From: Candidatus Gastranaerophilales bacterium
GTDB taxonomy: Bacteria > Cyanobacteriota > Vampirovibrionia > Gastranaerophilales > Gastranaerophilaceae
Assembly: GCA_944324345.1 (NCBI GenBank)
Contig: CALUVT010000001.1
Span: 1-64,000, forward strand
Length of the DNA: 64,000 nucleotides
Direction: 5' to 3'
The translations under genes and the position numbers were made by a program. The notes under the pieces are model-generated. The model made no database searches, was not told where the DNA came from, and was given only the letters and a program-made list of their open reading frames with translations. Shown one piece after another: positions 7,463-16,512 of the stretch (positions within the stretch are counted from its first letter, which is position 1; each line of letters starts with the position of its first letter).

Positions 7463-10429
7463 TTATACTTCTCTTTTTCGTCGTTGTGCTGTAATCGAAC
7501 CTGCAGCGTTTTCGCCCGGTTTTGTAATTGTTTGAGTATTATTCCTCCCTGTTATCGTATAACTGCCGCCAAGTTCAATTTTTACATCATCTAATTCTTG
7601 CGGATCTTTTTCAGGATCGAACTTTAATTCATAATCTTTATCCAAGCCTGTTAAAGATGATGGTAATTTCTCCGGAAGGAAATATGTCATATTATTTACA
7701 TATTGCAGATCATTGTATTGACCTTTTTTCAAGCCGTTAATCTGTTCCATAATATATTCATATATCTTATTAAAATTAGGATCATTTTGAGCAATGCCAT
7801 AATATGTAGCTACCATATCCTTTTTGCTGTCAGCCATATTATAGTTACCTTTTGCAAAATGTCTTGCTCTTAATCTGCATTTTTTGTTATTTATTTTTTC
7901 CTCAACAGGTTCTGTTGCAACTTCAACTTGAGCAACGTATTTATATGTGTCTGCCTTTTGAGTTAACTGTTTTGTAGCAGTTTCTTTTACAGGAGATGTA
8001 TTTAAATCCCTGCGGGCATACTGTTGAATTCGGGAATTTTTATCTTCTTTGTCATGAATTTTTTTCATGTCAATCAAACCTTTAATTGCACCGCCAACTC
8101 CGCCAACGGCGATAGCCCAAGGATCAAATGTAAAACTTCTAAGCTTTTGGTCTCCACTGAAGTCGCGTAAATAATCCTGACTATAGTTTTCCGTGCCTTT
8201 AGCAAACCAATCGTGCTCTTCAATTTGATTTGTAATTTGTTCATCAACAAGAACACCGTTTTGATAATTTCTGGAAACAAATGTATCTAAATCTTGAATT
8301 GTACCACTCTGTGCCCAGTTTACAGAACCTGTTACAGTTCCGGCTAATTGACCTGCGTAAGGTATTTTTATTTTACTTAATACAAAATTACCTAAAACGT
8401 CTGCTGCTGCTGCGGCGGCGGCTCCTTTGGCTGTCTCTTTTAAAACATGTGCAGCTCTCAAGCCTGCTGTTTTATTATCTTCTGTAACAACACCAGCTGT
8501 TTCTGCCATATCTCTAGCTAAGTTTATTAACTTATCTTTAGATTTACCTTCAAATAAGGAACCCAAGCCAACATATGCCTCCTGTGCAGTTCCTGTAGCG
8601 TTACCTCTTACGATATCTTCTGCTTCACCTAAAGACATATAATAATCTTGTATACGTTTATTATCTGCATTTGTATTATTGTCTTCTCTTGATGCAGCTT
8701 TGTTTAACCAAAAATCTTTCCAAGCTTGAGGATCAAATTCATTTGTTAACTGGCCAGCAGCATCTTTTTTATAAAACCTTTGCTTGTTTGCTTCTATAAA
8801 CTCTTTTGCCTCAGGACAAGCTTTTGTAATACTTTCATAAGTTGGGGTTGTTTTCTTAAAATTACCCTCGGCAATTTCGCTGTTAACCTGACCGCGAGCC
8901 ATCATTGCTGCATAATCGCCACGATCTTCGTTTTCAGTACGAATTTTTTTATCCGCAATTTTTTGAATTTCCTCATTCATTTTTCTTTGAAGTTTTTCAA
9001 CTTTTTTGGTATCACCCTTTTCTTGGGCTTCATTAATTTTTTCATTATAATCGCGGTATACATTATTCATTTCTGTATTAAAACGATTTTTAAACTGAGT
9101 TGATGCCATATTTTTTATTTGAGAATCAGTCAAACCTTCATTATAAGCTTTAGCTTCCGCAAGCTGTTGCAATTGAACTTCACTCAAACTATCAATATTG
9201 TCATCTATAACGTCGCCAAAAAATGTTTTATATTCATCTATTTGTTTTACAATATTCTGTTTTGATAAATCATTTTTGTATTTATCAACCTTTTCTTGGA
9301 ATTTTTTAACTTCTTCAGGTGAAGCATACTCATAAACAACTTCGCCATTCATATTGGTTGACTGAGCATAATAAGCTCTTGCAAGTGTACCTTTTCTCCT
9401 GTATGCAACTTCGTTTCCGTAGTCTTTGTTTTTTACATTGGAATTGTCATCTGTATTCATCTTGATTAAAGCATCTTCCAATGCTTTATACTCTTTATAA
9501 TATTTTGTATGCAAAAGGGTATCCATTGCATTATCAGGGTTTGTGTCATACAAACTCAAAAAATCTTCCTGTAACTTTATTTCTCTTGCATCTATTGCTT
9601 CTTCATTTCCTACCAGTGTTGTAGGATCAAATGCCTTAGTTTCAGCTTCTTTTGTTTCTTGAGGCTTTTGTAATCTTGGATCATTTGTAAAATAACGACC
9701 ATTGATAATTGATACATGACCTTGCTTTTCAAGTTCTTTGAGTTGTTCTTTCCAATAAGGACTCTGAGCTTTCATCCTATCAATCAATGCAGGATTCATC
9801 TCTTTGAACTTACTCTCAACTTTTGTTTCTGTAACTTCATTGTAATTTATATCAACTTCGCCATCTTTAACCTGTGAAAATTTATAAGTCTTATCACCAA
9901 GTTTTATACCTTGCATCAATAAATCCGCAAGCTTTGTTTTATCAACTATATTACCATTTTCATCAGCTATTTTTTGTTCCATAAGCTGTGACAAAATAGC
10001 TTCTTGCACTTTTGGATCACCACTTAAGACAACTTCATCCATTTTTTGGGGAAGACTATTATAAATACCTATAGTTAAATTTAAAAATTGTTCCTTACCG
10101 GGTGCTACCTCACATTTTGTAAAATCGGCATTTGCTGTCTTTATTACACCACTGGTTTGCAACTCAATAATTAAACTTTTATCATATGAACTTAAGTCCA
10201 CTGTTGTCATTTTGGAAGTATTTGTAATCACATCATCTGCTCGTGTATCACCAGTTTTTTCCAAATCAAGTCCTGCAATATTTAAAGTTTCTTTAGGAAG
10301 AACTATATAGCCTGATTTTCCTATCGGGATAATATGTACTTTACCGGCATCTGCAAGTTTTTTAGTCTCTGCAGGAATATTACCCGCAAAGTAGTTGCCG
10401 CCTAATCCTGATACTTCATTTGCACCCAT
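7463..10429 (-). CDS. Large hypothetical protein with central charged helical region
   Basis: A 988-residue protein I do not recognise. ATG 10429 is chosen because AAAGGA lies 7 nt upstream; a TTG further up lacks a site. It has no signal peptide. Residues about 370-540 are highly charged and helical (Lys/Glu/Gln rich, coiled-coil-like), and around 680-720 an Ala-rich run followed by a moderately hydrophobic stretch (VLGNFVLSKIKIPYAGQLAG) could insert in a membrane or be a buried helix. The N-terminal 150 residues look globular. It lies 108 bp upstream of the FHA/PilZ gene on the same strand, so they may be co-transcribed. Codon use matches neighbours. No function is proposed. Confidence 0.6.
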   Translation of the reverse strand: MGANEVSGLGGNYFAGNIPAETKKLADAGKVHIIPIGKSGYIVLPKETLNIAGLDLEKTGDTRADDVITNTSKMTTVDLSSYDKSLIIELQTSGVIKTANADFTKCEVAPGKEQFLNLTIGIYNSLPQKMDEVVLSGDPKVQEAILSQLMEQKIADENGNIVDKTKLADLLMQGIKLGDKTYKFSQVKDGEVDINYNEVTETKVESKFKEMNPALIDRMKAQSPYWKEQLKELEKQGHVSIINGRYFTNDPRLQKPQETKEAETKAFDPTTLVGNEEAIDAREIKLQEDFLSLYDTNPDNAMDTLLHTKYYKEYKALEDALIKMNTDDNSNVKNKDYGNEVAYRRKGTLARAYYAQSTNMNGEVVYEYASPEEVKKFQEKVDKYKNDLSKQNIVKQIDEYKTFFGDVIDDNIDSLSEVQLQQLAEAKAYNEGLTDSQIKNMASTQFKNRFNTEMNNVYRDYNEKINEAQEKGDTKKVEKLQRKMNEEIQKIADKKIRTENEDRGDYAAMMARGQVNSEIAEGNFKKTTPTYESITKACPEAKEFIEANKQRFYKKDAAGQLTNEFDPQAWKDFWLNKAASREDNNTNADNKRIQDYYMSLGEAEDIVRGNATGTAQEAYVGLGSLFEGKSKDKLINLARDMAETAGVVTEDNKTAGLRAAHVLKETAKGAAAAAAADVLGNFVLSKIKIPYAGQLAGTVTGSVNWAQSGTIQDLDTFVSRNYQNGVLVDEQITNQIEEHDWFAKGTENYSQDYLRDFSGDQKLRSFTFDPWAIAVGGVGGAIKGLIDMKKIHDKEDKNSRIQQYARRDLNTSPVKETATKQLTQKADTYKYVAQVEVATEPVEEKINNKKCRLRARHFAKGNYNMADSKKDMVATYYGIAQNDPNFNKIYEYIMEQINGLKKGQYNDLQYVNNMTYFLPEKLPSSLTGLDKDYELKFDPEKDPQELDDVKIELGGSYTITGRNNTQTITKPGENAAGSITAQRRKREV

Positions 10430-10721
10430 ACTTCGGTCCTTTCTATTAATTTTCAAATTTTTTGCATGAAAATTAAACTTTATACTTCTCTATATCCATG
10501 TAAAAACATTTTTTAATCGCAAATTGACCGGTTAAAAACATTTTTACATGTTTGTTACAGAAAATTTGTTGATTTTACTGCATTTTAGAAGTATTTTTGT
10601 AACTTCATATTTCTTTACATTTCTGTATTTTGTACCTACAATCCCTTAGACGGCATTTTTCTTTTATAACTTTGAATATTTTATAAAATATGTTACATTT
10701 GTTTACACAAGGACAATATTT

Positions 10722-11066
10722 ATGGAAGATATTTTTCAAAAACTGGCAAAATCTGAATTTAGAAGTAAATTTAAATTAAAATCTAAAGACATTGAATACA
10801 TTAAGGAAAAAGGGCTTGATACAATACGACGTCACGCATACGATTTTGTATCAAAAAGGCTTGCACCAGAAATTATTCCGAACGATGGCAAGCAGACCCC
10901 AATGAAAGGACATCCTGTTTTTATTGCACAGCATGCTACGGCTACCTGCTGTAGGGGTTGCCTTTTCAAATGGCATAAGATAGAAAAAGGAACCTTATTA
11001 ACAAAAGAGCAGCAGGAGTACGTTGTAAATATTATTATGCAATGGATTAAAATGCAGCTTAATTAA
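10722..11066 (+). CDS. DUF4186 family protein
   Basis: A 114-residue protein matching DUF4186 along its length: helical start (FRSKFKLKSKDIEYIKEKG), then RLAPEIIPNDGKQTPMKGHP and the strongly conserved QHATATCCRGCLFKWHKI block with a Cys-Cys-x-x-Cys cluster and flanking histidines, which suggests metal binding. The function of the family is unknown. ATG 10722 has AAGGA 9 nt upstream. Its last four bases overlap the stop of the convergent DUF2971 gene, so no terminator separates them. The 292-bp gap upstream (10430-10721) is AT-rich and holds only possible promoters. Confidence 0.88.
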   Translation: MEDIFQKLAKSEFRSKFKLKSKDIEYIKEKGLDTIRRHAYDFVSKRLAPEIIPNDGKQTPMKGHPVFIAQHATATCCRGCLFKWHKIEKGTLLTKEQQEYVVNIIMQWIKMQLN

Positions 11067-11977
11067 TACCTCAAAGGAATCTTTGAACGGTTTACCGTCT
11101 TTTTTTCATAACCAAAATTAGCAAGCATTCTGCAGGTACTCGTATAGAAAATACTTTCATCTAAAGTCGGGCCGATATTAATTGAATTAACAGTCTTTTT
11201 CAAAAATTTGTATTCAATATAAGGCACAAAAAGTCCATTTTTTTCACATATTTTGGTTTGTTTGGCAAAATTTGCACCAAAGTTATTAATAAAAATTATT
11301 CTATATTCTTTTTCATCTTTAAAGTGCGGATTTTTAAAGAATAAGCTGATTATACTTAAAATATCTATCAATTCTAAAACGGTATCAACACGATTTTCTG
11401 TTGTATTTTTTTTAGGGGTTTTAAGTAATTTTTCATACTGTTTGTTCCACTTTTCAAAAATGAGCTTTAAAATCGTTATTTGTTTTGCTCTTTCATAAAT
11501 TATGTTGCCGTAAACCGAATTAAAACCTATTTTAGCCATATCAGAAATCAAATCTTGTTTGCAAAAACCTATATTATAGCCTGTGTAATTTTGCCCTTTT
11601 GCGTAGTTATTCCAGAGAGTAAGATTGTCTGCTTCTGTTGAAAATGATATTGTATAATACTCGTATTTGTATCCAAAATCATTTGAACCATTTATTATAT
11701 TTGTATATTTTGTATAAAAATGTTCTTTAATTTTGTTTAAAAGCGATTGATTTAATCCGGGCATTTCATCTGCCAGAGTGAATATGAGTTTGTAAGAGTA
11801 TGTAACTTCTTCCTTATCATTAAGATAGAGTGCATTTGAAAACCTTATTGTTCCGGATTCCAGAATGCTTAACAATTTTTCAGGTTTTGTATAATGATAA
11901 AGAATACTGTTTTTCCCGTCATCCAAAATCTTTTTTACACGCGGAATTTTCTCAAGTAAACTGTCATAATCAATCAT
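11063..11977 (-). CDS. DUF2971 domain protein
   Basis: A 304-residue protein with the DUF2971 signature LYHYTKPEKLLSILESGTI followed by RFSNALYLNDKEE, a central TISFSTEADNLTLWNNYAKG block and a C-terminal EKEYRIIFIN segment. The motifs resemble those of ADP-ribosyltransferase-like folds and the family often sits in defence or mobile regions, but the biochemical role is not established. ATG 11977 has GGGGTG 4 nt upstream and TATAAT further up. It is convergent with the DUF4186 gene with a 4-nt overlap. Confidence 0.82.
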   Translation of the reverse strand: MIDYDSLLEKIPRVKKILDDGKNSILYHYTKPEKLLSILESGTIRFSNALYLNDKEEVTYSYKLIFTLADEMPGLNQSLLNKIKEHFYTKYTNIINGSNDFGYKYEYYTISFSTEADNLTLWNNYAKGQNYTGYNIGFCKQDLISDMAKIGFNSVYGNIIYERAKQITILKLIFEKWNKQYEKLLKTPKKNTTENRVDTVLELIDILSIISLFFKNPHFKDEKEYRIIFINNFGANFAKQTKICEKNGLFVPYIEYKFLKKTVNSINIGPTLDESIFYTSTCRMLANFGYEKKTVNRSKIPLRY

Positions 11978-12017
11978 TTTTCACCCCATAAACATTATAA
12001 CATATTTTATAAACAAT

Positions 12018-12046
12018 AAAAAGGGGACTTGTTAAGCCCCCTTTTT
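12018..12046 (-). terminator. Rho-independent terminator after the CoADR-rhodanese gene
   Basis: AAAAAGGGG and CTT arms pair with AAG and CCCCTTTTT around a short loop. On the minus strand it ends in a T-run, immediately after the stop codon of the oxidoreductase gene. Confidence 0.8.
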
Positions 12047-12049
12047 ATT

Positions 12050-13678
12050 TTATACATTTACAAGCTGTAAATTTTTATCTTTCATAAGCTCATCATACAA
12101 AAGTTTACCTCCACAGAAAGAATAAACGTTATTATAACCGTAACCGCTCAATATTCTTGCTGCTACATAACTTGTATATCCTCGTCTGCAATGAAGTACA
12201 ACCTTTTTATCTTTCGGAATTTCATCAAGACGTTTCCTGATTTCTCCGGCAGGAATTGATACGGCACCTTCAATATTTGACATCTGATAAGCTGATGAAG
12301 GACGAACATCTATTACAATTGCATCTTTTAAATCATCATAAAATGCAGGTTTTAACAATCCGTCCAAAACATTTTGTGAAGACATTCCAAGAAGATTAAC
12401 CGGATCTTTTGCACTTGAATATGGAGGAGCATAACAAAGTTCAAGATCAACTAAATCTTCAACTTTTCCATTCAATCTCATAACAGTTGAAATAACATCA
12501 ATACGCTTTTCAACCCCTTCATATCCTGATGCTTGTGCTCCAAGAATTTTGCCTTCCTTAGTAAATAAGAGTTTTATCGTCATAAATTTTGCATTAGGAT
12601 AATACCCTGCATGAGAATTACACATTACTATATTCTTCAAATATTCTATCCCTAATGCTTGTAATTGTCTTTCATTTTTGCCTACGGAAGCTAATGTTTT
12701 ATCAAAAACTTTTACTACACAAGTTCCTTGTGAAGCTTTGTATGTTTGATTTTTTCCGCAAATGTTATCTGCAATAATTCTTCCTTGACGATTTGCTGGA
12801 CCTGCAAGAGGTATTAAAACAGGGTTTTCGGTTACAAAGTCTAAAACCTCTACACTATCACCGCCTGCCCAAATATTTTGTATTGACGTCTGCATAAATT
12901 CATTTACTTTTATACTGCCGTTGACACCAAGAACAATTCCGGCTTGTTTTGCAACTTGTGTTTCAGGCTTTACTCCAATTCCCAGAATTGCTATATCATA
13001 AGGGATTTTATCTCCTGAAGAAAGCTCTATTGAATCATCCTTAAATGCCTTTACGCCGTTATTAAGTATTAATTTACAGCCATGGTCTTTTAATTCATTT
13101 TGAGCAAAAGCTACCATATCAGAATCAAATGGTGCAAGAATTTGAGGTGCAGCCTCAACAAGTGTTGTATCAAGCCCCATTTCAAGGAAATTTTCTGCCA
13201 TTTCAACACCTATAAAACCACCGCCTATAACAACAGCTTTCTTGGCAGAATTCAATTTAATATAAGATTTTATTCTGTCTGCATCGGCTAAAGTTCTTAC
13301 AGTAAATATTTTTTTGTTATCTATTCCTTCAATCGGCGGTTTAAATGGAGAAGCACCAAGAGCTAAAACTAAGTTATCATACGCCATCTCATAATCATCG
13401 TTTACCGTAACCGTCTTTTTATCAGGATTTATTGATGTAACTTTCGAATTTAAACGAACTTCAATATTTAGCAAACCTGAAAAAATCTGCGGTTTGGCAA
13501 CAATCATATCATCACGGGAACTTATGACATTAGAACAATAATACGGAAGTCCGCAATTTGCGATAGATATTTCATCAGTTGCTTCCAAAATTGTTATTTC
13601 AGCTTTCTCATCCAGTCTTCTCAATCGTGCCGCACAACTTGCTCCACAAGCTCCGCCGCCTACAATAATAGTTTTCAT
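12050..13678 (-). CDS. CoA-disulfide reductase-type FAD oxidoreductase fused to rhodanese
   Basis: A 542-residue fusion. Residues 1-440 form a pyridine nucleotide-disulfide oxidoreductase: FAD Rossmann motif GGGACGASCAARL at 7-19, single redox Cys42 in NCGLPYY, and an NAD(P)H motif GGGFIGVEMAE near residue 155. The lone cysteine rather than a CxxxxC pair fits CoA-disulfide reductase/NADH oxidase or polysulfide reductase. Residues about 455-535 are a rhodanese domain with active Cys497 in HCRRGYTSY. Such CoADR-RHD proteins reduce CoA persulfides or polysulfides in the cytoplasm. ATG 13678 has GAGGAG upstream. It is divergent from pgi. Confidence 0.9.
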   Translation of the reverse strand: MKTIIVGGGACGASCAARLRRLDEKAEITILEATDEISIANCGLPYYCSNVISSRDDMIVAKPQIFSGLLNIEVRLNSKVTSINPDKKTVTVNDDYEMAYDNLVLALGASPFKPPIEGIDNKKIFTVRTLADADRIKSYIKLNSAKKAVVIGGGFIGVEMAENFLEMGLDTTLVEAAPQILAPFDSDMVAFAQNELKDHGCKLILNNGVKAFKDDSIELSSGDKIPYDIAILGIGVKPETQVAKQAGIVLGVNGSIKVNEFMQTSIQNIWAGGDSVEVLDFVTENPVLIPLAGPANRQGRIIADNICGKNQTYKASQGTCVVKVFDKTLASVGKNERQLQALGIEYLKNIVMCNSHAGYYPNAKFMTIKLLFTKEGKILGAQASGYEGVEKRIDVISTVMRLNGKVEDLVDLELCYAPPYSSAKDPVNLLGMSSQNVLDGLLKPAFYDDLKDAIVIDVRPSSAYQMSNIEGAVSIPAGEIRKRLDEIPKDKKVVLHCRRGYTSYVAARILSGYGYNNVYSFCGGKLLYDELMKDKNLQLVNV

Positions 13679-13806
13679 ATAAATTTTTTACTCCTCATTT
13701 TTTATTCCTTGAAATTACAGGATATGTCAAGATTAAAACATTGTCAATTATAAGTATTTTTATAGTAAAATATCAATGTAAAATTTTACAAGAGAAAGAG
13801 GTTAAT

Positions 13807-15114
13807 ATGTTAACAAAAAATTTAAACGTAACCGTTAAATTTTCAGGAATTGATTTCAGCGGTTATTCTTCTAAAGTTTCAGATTTTGTAAATGAATTTT
13901 CATCACGTGCAAACAAACAAGGACAGTTTTTAAATTGGGTAAATTTACCTGAAAAACAGGCTCAAAGAGTCGATGAAATTTATTCTTTGGCAGATAAATT
14001 AAAAGCTCAAACCGGAGCTAAAAAACTCAGTGTTATGGGTATAGGCGGTTCTAAACATACTGTTGAACATATGTTATCTATTAATGGGTTGAATGTTTGC
14101 CATGATGTTGTTGAGTTTTATTCAGACGTTGATTCTGCAAGTTTAGAAAGATTTTTGTACAGATTAGGAAATGATGTAACATCATCAAATTATCTTATTG
14201 CATCAAAATCAGGTTCAACTTTTGAAACTAAAGACGGCTTCTTAAGAGTTCTTGATATGTTAATTGATGCTTACAAAGCTCAAGGAAAATCTCAAGAAGA
14301 AGCTGAAATATCTGCTCACAAACACTTTATTGCCGTAACTGACGGCAACGCAGAAAAGAGTGAATTGAGAAGAACTTCTAACGAAAAAGGCTGGTTAGGC
14401 GACTTATTTATTCACGATGATGTGGGCGGACGTTTTTCAGCATTTGATGATCACGCTTTATTCACTCTTGCTTATGCAGGAATGAAAAAAGAAGATATGG
14501 TAAAAATGTTAAATGCTGCTCAAGGAGTTTCTACAGAATCTTTGACAGCAGATTTAGATATAAATGACGCTTTAAAAGAAGGTATTTTCTGGGCACACGC
14601 TAAGATGAACGGAATTTTAACAACTGTTCATCAATATATGGGTTCAATTTTTGAAAACACTGTATACTGGCATGCTCAAATGCAGAATGAATCAGTAAAA
14701 GATACACTAAAACAGGTTGCAAAAGTTCCTGATGCAATGCACCACTCAGCAGAAGCACACTTTAATCCTGCAAACAAATTTGCATTTGCTCTTACAGTTC
14801 CTCAAGATAACGGAGTTTGCAGAGAAAATGCCGAAAGCTATATTGAAGCTTTAACAAAATCTTACGAAGTTACTGGTGCTTTCTTCCTAGAAACTGCAAA
14901 AACTTTCAATATGGGCCTAACTCCTGAAGCCGCAGGTACATTAACTCAATTGAGAGCATTTGCAACAGTTTACCAAGAAATTGTTGAAAAAATTATGGAA
15001 AATAAAGAATTTCCGGAAGTTCTTGACAGTGTTCTTCAACCACACGTAGAATTCTATAAAAAGAATTTGAAAGGCGGAGTTGTAGTTCCAGGTAGAATTT
15101 CTAAAGGAGTGTAA
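13807..15114 (+). CDS. pgi: Glucose-6-phosphate isomerase
   Basis: A 435-residue enzyme that interconverts glucose 6-phosphate and fructose 6-phosphate. Visible motifs are GIGGSKHTVEHM near residues 78-90, ASKSGSTFETK near 135-150 (phosphate-binding SIS site), and GGRFSAFDDHALF near 220, with the H and K residues expected in the C-terminal third. It belongs to the shorter, about 450-residue bacterial form. ATG 13807 follows AGAAAGAGG; the upstream in-frame ATG has no Shine-Dalgarno site. It stands alone, divergent from the CoADR gene, and is followed directly by a structured RNA. Confidence 0.93.
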   Translation: MLTKNLNVTVKFSGIDFSGYSSKVSDFVNEFSSRANKQGQFLNWVNLPEKQAQRVDEIYSLADKLKAQTGAKKLSVMGIGGSKHTVEHMLSINGLNVCHDVVEFYSDVDSASLERFLYRLGNDVTSSNYLIASKSGSTFETKDGFLRVLDMLIDAYKAQGKSQEEAEISAHKHFIAVTDGNAEKSELRRTSNEKGWLGDLFIHDDVGGRFSAFDDHALFTLAYAGMKKEDMVKMLNAAQGVSTESLTADLDINDALKEGIFWAHAKMNGILTTVHQYMGSIFENTVYWHAQMQNESVKDTLKQVAKVPDAMHHSAEAHFNPANKFAFALTVPQDNGVCRENAESYIEALTKSYEVTGAFFLETAKTFNMGLTPEAAGTLTQLRAFATVYQEIVEKIMENKEFPEVLDSVLQPHVEFYKKNLKGGVVVPGRISKGV

Positions 15115-15286
15115 TGTTAACGATATGAGGCTAGAGAGTTTTTGCATTGAAATAAATCTCAAAAGCAAAATATGGGATTGTCGTTAAACGCGAGCAAGCA
15201 AGAGTTCCATTCAAGACCATAGGTTTGCACAAACTTTCTAACTCCAGATTAAAGAACAGCGTAGCTGCTCAAACCAATCTTTAATA
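15115..15286 (+). ncRNA. Candidate 6S-like structured RNA downstream of pgi
   Basis: The 172-nt stretch after the pgi stop folds by hand into one long interrupted hairpin. A closing stem joins TGTTAACGAT (15115-15124) with ATCTTTAATA (15277-15286), with one mismatch and one wobble. TAGAGAGTTT (15132-15141) pairs with AAACTTTCTA (15231-15240). GCAAA and TATGG (15165-15175) pair with CCATA and TTTGC (15217-15228). The asymmetric bubble between the first two stems has a large 3' side that contains a small CAGC/GCTG hairpin (15257-15267). That plan (closing stem, central bubble, apical stem, 3'-side hairpin) is that of 6S RNA. A terminator follows at once. A weak TAGAAT at 15093-15098 could be its own -10. 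Identity with 6S is inferred. Confidence 0.55.
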
Positions 15287-15290
15287 AAAA

Positions 15291-15317
15291 AGAGCTAAAG
15301 AATAATCTTTTAGCTCT
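15291..15317. terminator. Bidirectional rho-independent terminator
   Basis: AGAGCTAAAGA pairs with TCTTTTAGCTCT (one bulged T) and is flanked by an A-run and a T-run. It ends the pgi/structured-RNA transcript and, in the other direction, the hypothetical gene whose stop codon lies at 15320-15322. Confidence 0.85.
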
Positions 15318-15319
15318 TT

Positions 15320-16426
15320 TTATAATCCGAAATGAAATAAAGACAATCTGTCACCTGGTGATAGATTTAATGCTTTATTTATAAAATCTCTGTCAATTTC
15401 ATCAGGTTTTAATTGTCTTTTTGCAGTATCAACAGATGCAAGAAAAACATCTTTGTTAATATCGAAACCACCACCGTGTTTTGCTTTTCCATTACGACAA
15501 ACTGTCCCAATAGACAAAATATCGGCTGCTGCATTTCGGGGTATGTCTCTACCTTTTCTACAGCTTATAATTTCTATTAAGTCTTTTTGTAACGGTGTAA
15601 ATTCATGATCTTTTGAAAGAATATTTATCTTAGTTCTTATCCGACGTCCTGCTGAATCAAATCGGCCTGTTGGAACACTTATAGCAACCATTTTACGACC
15701 GTCAGAAAGATTTTGTATTAAATAATCCCCTAACATATTAATATCAACTTGACCCTGCCCACATCCCAAAGTCGGATTATCTGAAATTTTCACATTATAA
15801 ACTTTATTGTTTAAAATATCTATTGTTTTACCATTATAGTCAATATCTCTTGTCCTGGTAGCAACAGAAATTAATGAGTTATCTTTTCCATAGTTATGTT
15901 GTTTTAATAACTTCAACAACTCTTGAACATTTTCAGGTGTATCAACATTGGCCTGTGCAATATTAGATTGAAAATCTTTTAAAGCATCATCAAAAGAATT
16001 ATATATAGGTAAATCTTTTGCCCTGTCAAAAGTTATAAACTCATCATAAATTCTCGGTTCCGTATAAATTTTTTTCTCAAGTTTAGGCTGTGATGTTGTG
16101 ATAGAATTGGGTTCAGGTTTTACATTATGATTTATATTGCTAGTATTTCGCACATCATCAATATTTTTTTCTGCTGATTTAAAAATCGATTTTATATGCC
16201 TACCTTTTGCAAACACTAAATCACATACAACTGCTAAAGCAACTGTTCCCCCAAGAGCAATACCAACTTTTGCAATAGGAGATAAATTTTTTTTCTCAAA
16301 AGTATCAGAAGATTGTGAATTTTGTAATAGCAAACCTTGAAATGCACTATTATCATGGATTTTACCATACAAATATGGTATTGAATTATTATATGTATGT
16401 GACAATAAAGTTACACTATTAAACAC
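15320..16426 (-). CDS. Hypothetical protein with one central membrane segment
   Basis: A 368-residue protein with no family I recognise. The start is GTG at 16426, supported by AAGGTAG 8 nt upstream. Residues 1-45 are polar and Asn/Ser rich, residues about 50-72 form one hydrophobic helix (VGIALGGTVALAVVCDLVFA), and a polar linker leads to a globular C-terminal region (about 120-368). The C-terminal part holds a repeated Cys/His/Gly-rich stretch (TVCRNGKAKHGGGFD). The layout of a polar head, one TM and a soluble domain recurs in other unknown genes of this window (39555, 59798). Confidence 0.55.
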   Translation of the reverse strand: MFNSVTLLSHTYNNSIPYLYGKIHDNSAFQGLLLQNSQSSDTFEKKNLSPIAKVGIALGGTVALAVVCDLVFAKGRHIKSIFKSAEKNIDDVRNTSNINHNVKPEPNSITTSQPKLEKKIYTEPRIYDEFITFDRAKDLPIYNSFDDALKDFQSNIAQANVDTPENVQELLKLLKQHNYGKDNSLISVATRTRDIDYNGKTIDILNNKVYNVKISDNPTLGCGQGQVDINMLGDYLIQNLSDGRKMVAISVPTGRFDSAGRRIRTKINILSKDHEFTPLQKDLIEIISCRKGRDIPRNAAADILSIGTVCRNGKAKHGGGFDINKDVFLASVDTAKRQLKPDEIDRDFINKALNLSPGDRLSLFHFGL

Positions 16427-16512
16427 AATTTAACTACCTTTTCTTACACTTATAAAGTAATCATAGAACTAAATGTTGCTATTTTTTTTTAATTTTGTTA
16501 CAAATATTAATT

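Noticed and set aside
15115..15290. tmRNA or signal recognition particle RNA after pgi
   Set aside because: No tRNA-like ends, tag frame or GGAA-type SRP loop; the fold resembles 6S RNA instead.
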